Both the position numbers and the translations under genes were made by a program. A stretch of 6,817 bases of DNA from the NCBI GenBank assembly GCA_003644825.1, contig QNDJ01000086.1, positions 1 to 6,817 on the forward strand, read 5' to 3'. The DNA is from Candidatus Zhuqueibacterota bacterium. GTDB taxonomy: Bacteria > SM23-31 > B21-G16. The notes beneath the pieces are model-generated. The model saw only the letters and a list, made by a program, of their open reading frames with translations, was not told the origin of the DNA and searched no databases. Positions 4,986 through 6,817 of this stretch are shown piece after piece. Position 1 is the stretch's first letter. Every line of letters begins with the position of its first letter.

Positions 4986-6817
4986 CTTACGCTTTCTTTT
5001 AGCCTTTCCGGCTTTCGGTTTTAGATAAAAGTATAAACCTATAACTAGCAGTACAGCCAAAAGCGTTGCGATTATGATAAGCCACGGCACTCCTGGATAG
5101 GTCTTGCATTCTCCATCCTCACAGTAATCAGTACAAACCTCGATCTGAACCCATGCAGTACCATTGCATTCCTCAACGGTGTTATTTCTGCATCTCCTTT
5201 CTCCTGGCTCGCAGATAAATGGCTGGGGGTTGCATTTCAGCAGGGTTGAATTGCAGCCCCATTCGCATTCCTCTTTCAGTAACCAATCAGTTCCGTTGCA
5301 TTCCAAAAGCCTATTATCCTCGCACTTAAGCTCGCCCGGATTGCAGATAAATGGCTGGGGGTTGCATTTCAGCAGGGTTGAATTGCAGCCCCATGTGCAG
5401 TTCTGAATGGTTTCCCATCCTGTTCCAGCCAGATTACATCTCTGCAAGAGATTGCCTGAACATCTAAGCTCCCCTGGATCGCAGATCAGAGCTGGCGGGG
5501 CATAATATCTCGGAGCTCCTCCTGCAGGACGCCTTGTAGGCTTTGGAGGTTGCTCTATAACGAAGAATATACCTGTCTCGATAGGTGTTGCGTTTATCCT
5601 TGAGCCTGAAATCCACGGAACGATCCTGAGCTTATAAGCATAATCGGATATCCAGGGTGAAGTATCCCAGGAATAGGATGTTGATTGGACAGATGCTAGA
5701 AGGGTCGAATTTGAAAGATTATAGTTTATCAGATAGATATCATAGGTTACTGGCTTCAGGCTCGATTGCGGTGTCCAGGAAAGGGTTATCTTACCGTAAA
5801 CCCTATTACCAATCGAGGTTTTCAGCTTGCTTTGACCGCAGTCCTCAGACGGAACACCTTGACTTTCTTCTGGATAGAAATTTCCTTCACCATTGACGCA
5901 ACAAACAGGTGTCAACCCGAAAATGCCGCCTGAAAGCAAATGATTGAGCCATACCTGGCTTGTTGTGGAATTAGAATAAATTGAATAATTATTATTTTTA
6001 TTTTCATCCTTGATTATATTTCTCGTGATTTGATTATCACCAAGTATCTTTATAGAAAAGTTCGTTTGCTCCCAAGTAAGGTTATATCTCAACCATGCAG
6101 GATCAGTATATCCAGAGCAAACCGAAACCTGCGAACTCTGGTTCAGGGTGTAGTTCTGCCCGTATCCGTTAGCTATCCAGTATTTTTCCTGCTCGAAATC
6201 GCAGGTCCCACCTTGTGCAGCAAAAGCAGTAGCACAGTCGTAAGCTGGGGGTTCCTCGACGTAGACAGTATAGTAATCAGAACCTATATGACCGAGCCAG
6301 AGGGAGAAGTTGTTCGTTCCATTTACTATTTTCGAAACATTTTCCCAGTCCTCATCCACCTGAATATAAGTATCAAGAGCTGAGTTATCAAAATAAACAT
6401 AATCGTAGCATTGACCATTATAGTATACCGGGGAATAGGAGCTGAAATAGTTATCATTCTTGACTATCTTCCCGCAGTCTATAAAGGTGTTGTTTTCAAC
6501 GAGATATAGATCGCCTTTTAAAATAACCCCTTCTTCACAATTCTTTATCAAGTTGTTAATTATTTTAGTTTGGTCTCCCCTTCGATCTCCATAAATAGCC
6601 AGCGATACATTTTCTATTTTGTTGTCTAAAATTGTAAGATTGGTCCGAGAGGAAGGTTTTATCAAAAGTGCTGTTCCATTTCCGAACAAGAAATTACCTT
6701 CAAAAATAGTATCTTCTGAGTCGAATTCAGCCCCATTCATGTTACCTGAAATATTAAATGTGTTGTTGAAAATTCTGAGATTCTTTCCTTTTAAAGATAA
6801 TATTTTGTAAGCAAAAC
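4983..6817 (-). CDS. Beta-helix surface protein with Cys-rich stalk and C-terminal membrane anchor (5' end outside window)
   Basis: The frame is open from the TAG at 4985-4983 to the window edge. The ATG at 6740 is therefore internal: 25 in-frame codons precede it and continue the beta-helix. Numbering from that Met, about -20 to 95 is five coils of roughly 20-25 residues in the right-handed beta-helix (PbH1/NosD-like) style, with Asn-rich turns such as NNTF, LDNKI and INNLI. Residues 96-225 are an insert with four Cys. The helix resumes at 226-268 and is closed by CCVNGEGNFY (280-289) and DCGQ (300-303). Residues 314-396 are fibronectin-III-like (ITLSW, YDIYLI, YKLRIVP). A Pro/Arg linker spans 397-417, three six-Cys repeats 419-551 and a hydrophobic helix 553-573, followed by the tail KPKAGKAKRKRK. 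About 24 sequons lie outside and none in the tail, so the topology is type I, outside to inside. It is probably an adhesin or glycan-binding surface protein. Beta-helices of this kind can also be polysaccharide lyases, but no catalytic residues could be assigned. Confidence 0.93.
   Translation of the reverse strand, partial: FAYKILSLKGKNLRIFNNTFNISGNMNGAEFDSEDTIFEGNFLFGNGTALLIKPSSRTNLTILDNKIENVSLAIYGDRRGDQTKIINNLIKNCEEGVILKGDLYLVENNTFIDCGKIVKNDNYFSSYSPVYYNGQCYDYVYFDNSALDTYIQVDEDWENVSKIVNGTNNFSLWLGHIGSDYYTVYVEEPPAYDCATAFAAQGGTCDFEQEKYWIANGYGQNYTLNQSSQVSVCSGYTDPAWLRYNLTWEQTNFSIKILGDNQITRNIIKDENKNNNYSIYSNSTTSQVWLNHLLSGGIFGLTPVCCVNGEGNFYPEESQGVPSEDCGQSKLKTSIGNRVYGKITLSWTPQSSLKPVTYDIYLINYNLSNSTLLASVQSTSYSWDTSPWISDYAYKLRIVPWISGSRINATPIETGIFFVIEQPPKPTRRPAGGAPRYYAPPALICDPGELRCSGNLLQRCNLAGTGWETIQNCTWGCNSTLLKCNPQPFICNPGELKCEDNRLLECNGTDWLLKEECEWGCNSTLLKCNPQPFICEPGERRCRNNTVEECNGTAWVQIEVCTDYCEDGECKTYPGVPWLIIIATLLAVLLVIGLYFYLKPKAGKAKRKRK
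5022..5084 (-). other. C-terminal transmembrane anchor of the beta-helix protein
   Basis: The 21 hydrophobic residues WLIIIATLLAVLLVIGLYFYL follow the last Cys-rich unit after a short TYPGVP linker. The protein then ends with a 12-residue tail containing seven Lys/Arg, which acts as the cytoplasmic stop-transfer side. Confidence 0.9.
5211..5262 (-). repeat. 52-base perfect duplication, copy A
   Basis: Identical base for base to 5343-5394, 132 bases (44 codons) away. It encodes the WGCNSTLLKCNPQPFIC junction between Cys-rich units 2 and 3. The identity extends to silent positions, whereas the remainder of the same units has drifted. Confidence 0.95.
5343..5394 (-). repeat. 52-base perfect duplication, copy B
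   Basis: Partner of 5211-5262, encoding the same junction between Cys-rich units 1 and 2. The flanks diverge at once on both sides (T versus C at the left edge, G versus T at the right edge). Confidence 0.95.

Larger units (their letters stand above)
5088..5486 (-). repeat. Three six-cysteine repeats forming the membrane-proximal stalk
   Basis: Three units of 46, 44 and 43 residues lie at 5486-5349, 5348-5217 and 5216-5088. Each opens with IC-x-PGE-x-(R/K)C, has a CN-x-GT-x-W core (with two extra residues in unit 1), a C-x-x-x-C pair, and closes on a final Cys before the next unit. There are 18 Cys in all, six per unit, so three disulphides per unit are likely. Similar CxPGxxRCxxNxxxxC repeats occur in secreted bacterial and archaeal proteins. 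Here they sit between a Pro-rich linker and the membrane helix. Confidence 0.85.

Noticed and set aside
4983-5090. Archaeosortase (PGF-CTERM-like) sorting signal at the C-terminus
   Set aside because: PGVP precedes the helix, but the PGF/PEF-type triplet is absent. The helix is followed by a 12-residue strongly basic tail, which fits a permanent transmembrane anchor.
5211-5394. CRISPR array or mobile-element ends suggested by the repeated 52 bases
   Set aside because: There are only two copies, they are in frame within Cys-rich protein repeats at a 44-codon period, and the spacer codes for the same repeat family.
5164-5406. Plus-strand frame with an internal amino-acid repeat (80 codons)
   Set aside because: The repeat is simply the complement of the 52-base duplication in the Cys-rich stalk. 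It is not independent evidence of coding.
6030-6383. Plus-strand frame of 117 codons, and frames at 5657-5896 and 6619-6810
   Set aside because: They are antisense to the beta-helix gene, which is supported by coil periodicity and sequons. No homology pattern is seen in these frames.
6738-6740. ATG at 6740 as the start of the beta-helix protein
   Set aside because: The frame stays open to the window edge and the 25 codons upstream (LRIFNNTFNISGN...) continue the beta-helix. No signal peptide follows this Met, so the real start lies outside.
1-6817. tRNA, rRNA, transposase, toxin-antitoxin or defence-system genes
   Set aside because: Almost every base is accounted for by two surface-protein frames. 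No cloverleaf, inverted terminal repeat or enzymatic motif was seen on either strand.

Overview
The window looks archaeal and most resembles the genomes of small-celled archaea of the DPANN type. This assignment is inference. It rests on the mosaic of Ig-like, fibronectin-III-like, carboxypeptidase-regulatory-like and 'PPxYSN...YWQD' modules, which I recall from large surface proteins of such genomes. It is supported by a TTTAAATA box in the only intergenic gap, the lack of a Shine-Dalgarno sequence before the one visible start codon, and a very high density of N-glycosylation sequons. No ribosomal, metabolic or phylogenetic marker gene is present, so the lineage cannot be fixed.

Layout: both genes lie on the minus strand and together cover everything except 68 bases. 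Read in the direction of transcription, 6817 to 4983 is the 3' part (about 610 codons) of a cell-surface protein. It has a right-handed beta-helix, an inserted Cys-containing region, a fibronectin-III-like domain, a Pro/Arg linker, three six-cysteine repeats, one C-terminal transmembrane helix and a basic tail. After the 68-base gap, which carries a candidate promoter, 4914 to 1 is the first 1638 codons of a giant surface protein whose 3' end lies outside the window. It starts with a basic cytoplasmic segment carrying a GPYYY...YLG motif, then one transmembrane helix, then at least 1500 residues of beta-sandwich modules. The giant frame was checked triplet by triplet and is open from its ATG to the window edge.

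The two proteins appear to be anchored in opposite ways: the first by a C-terminal helix, the second by an N-terminal signal anchor. In both, the predicted outside portion is full of N-x-S/T sites (about 24 and about 88 by hand count), and the predicted cytoplasmic ends have none. The simplest reading is a cell-envelope or adhesion locus. No enzyme active site, secretion machinery, RNA gene, CRISPR array or mobile element is visible.

The points most worth a second look are the cytoplasmic GPYYY domain on a surface protein, the twice-used three-module cassette in the giant protein, a carbohydrate-binding-like domain with an Asp-box apparently nested inside an Ig-like domain, and a perfect 52-base duplication in the Cys-rich stalk of the upstream protein.
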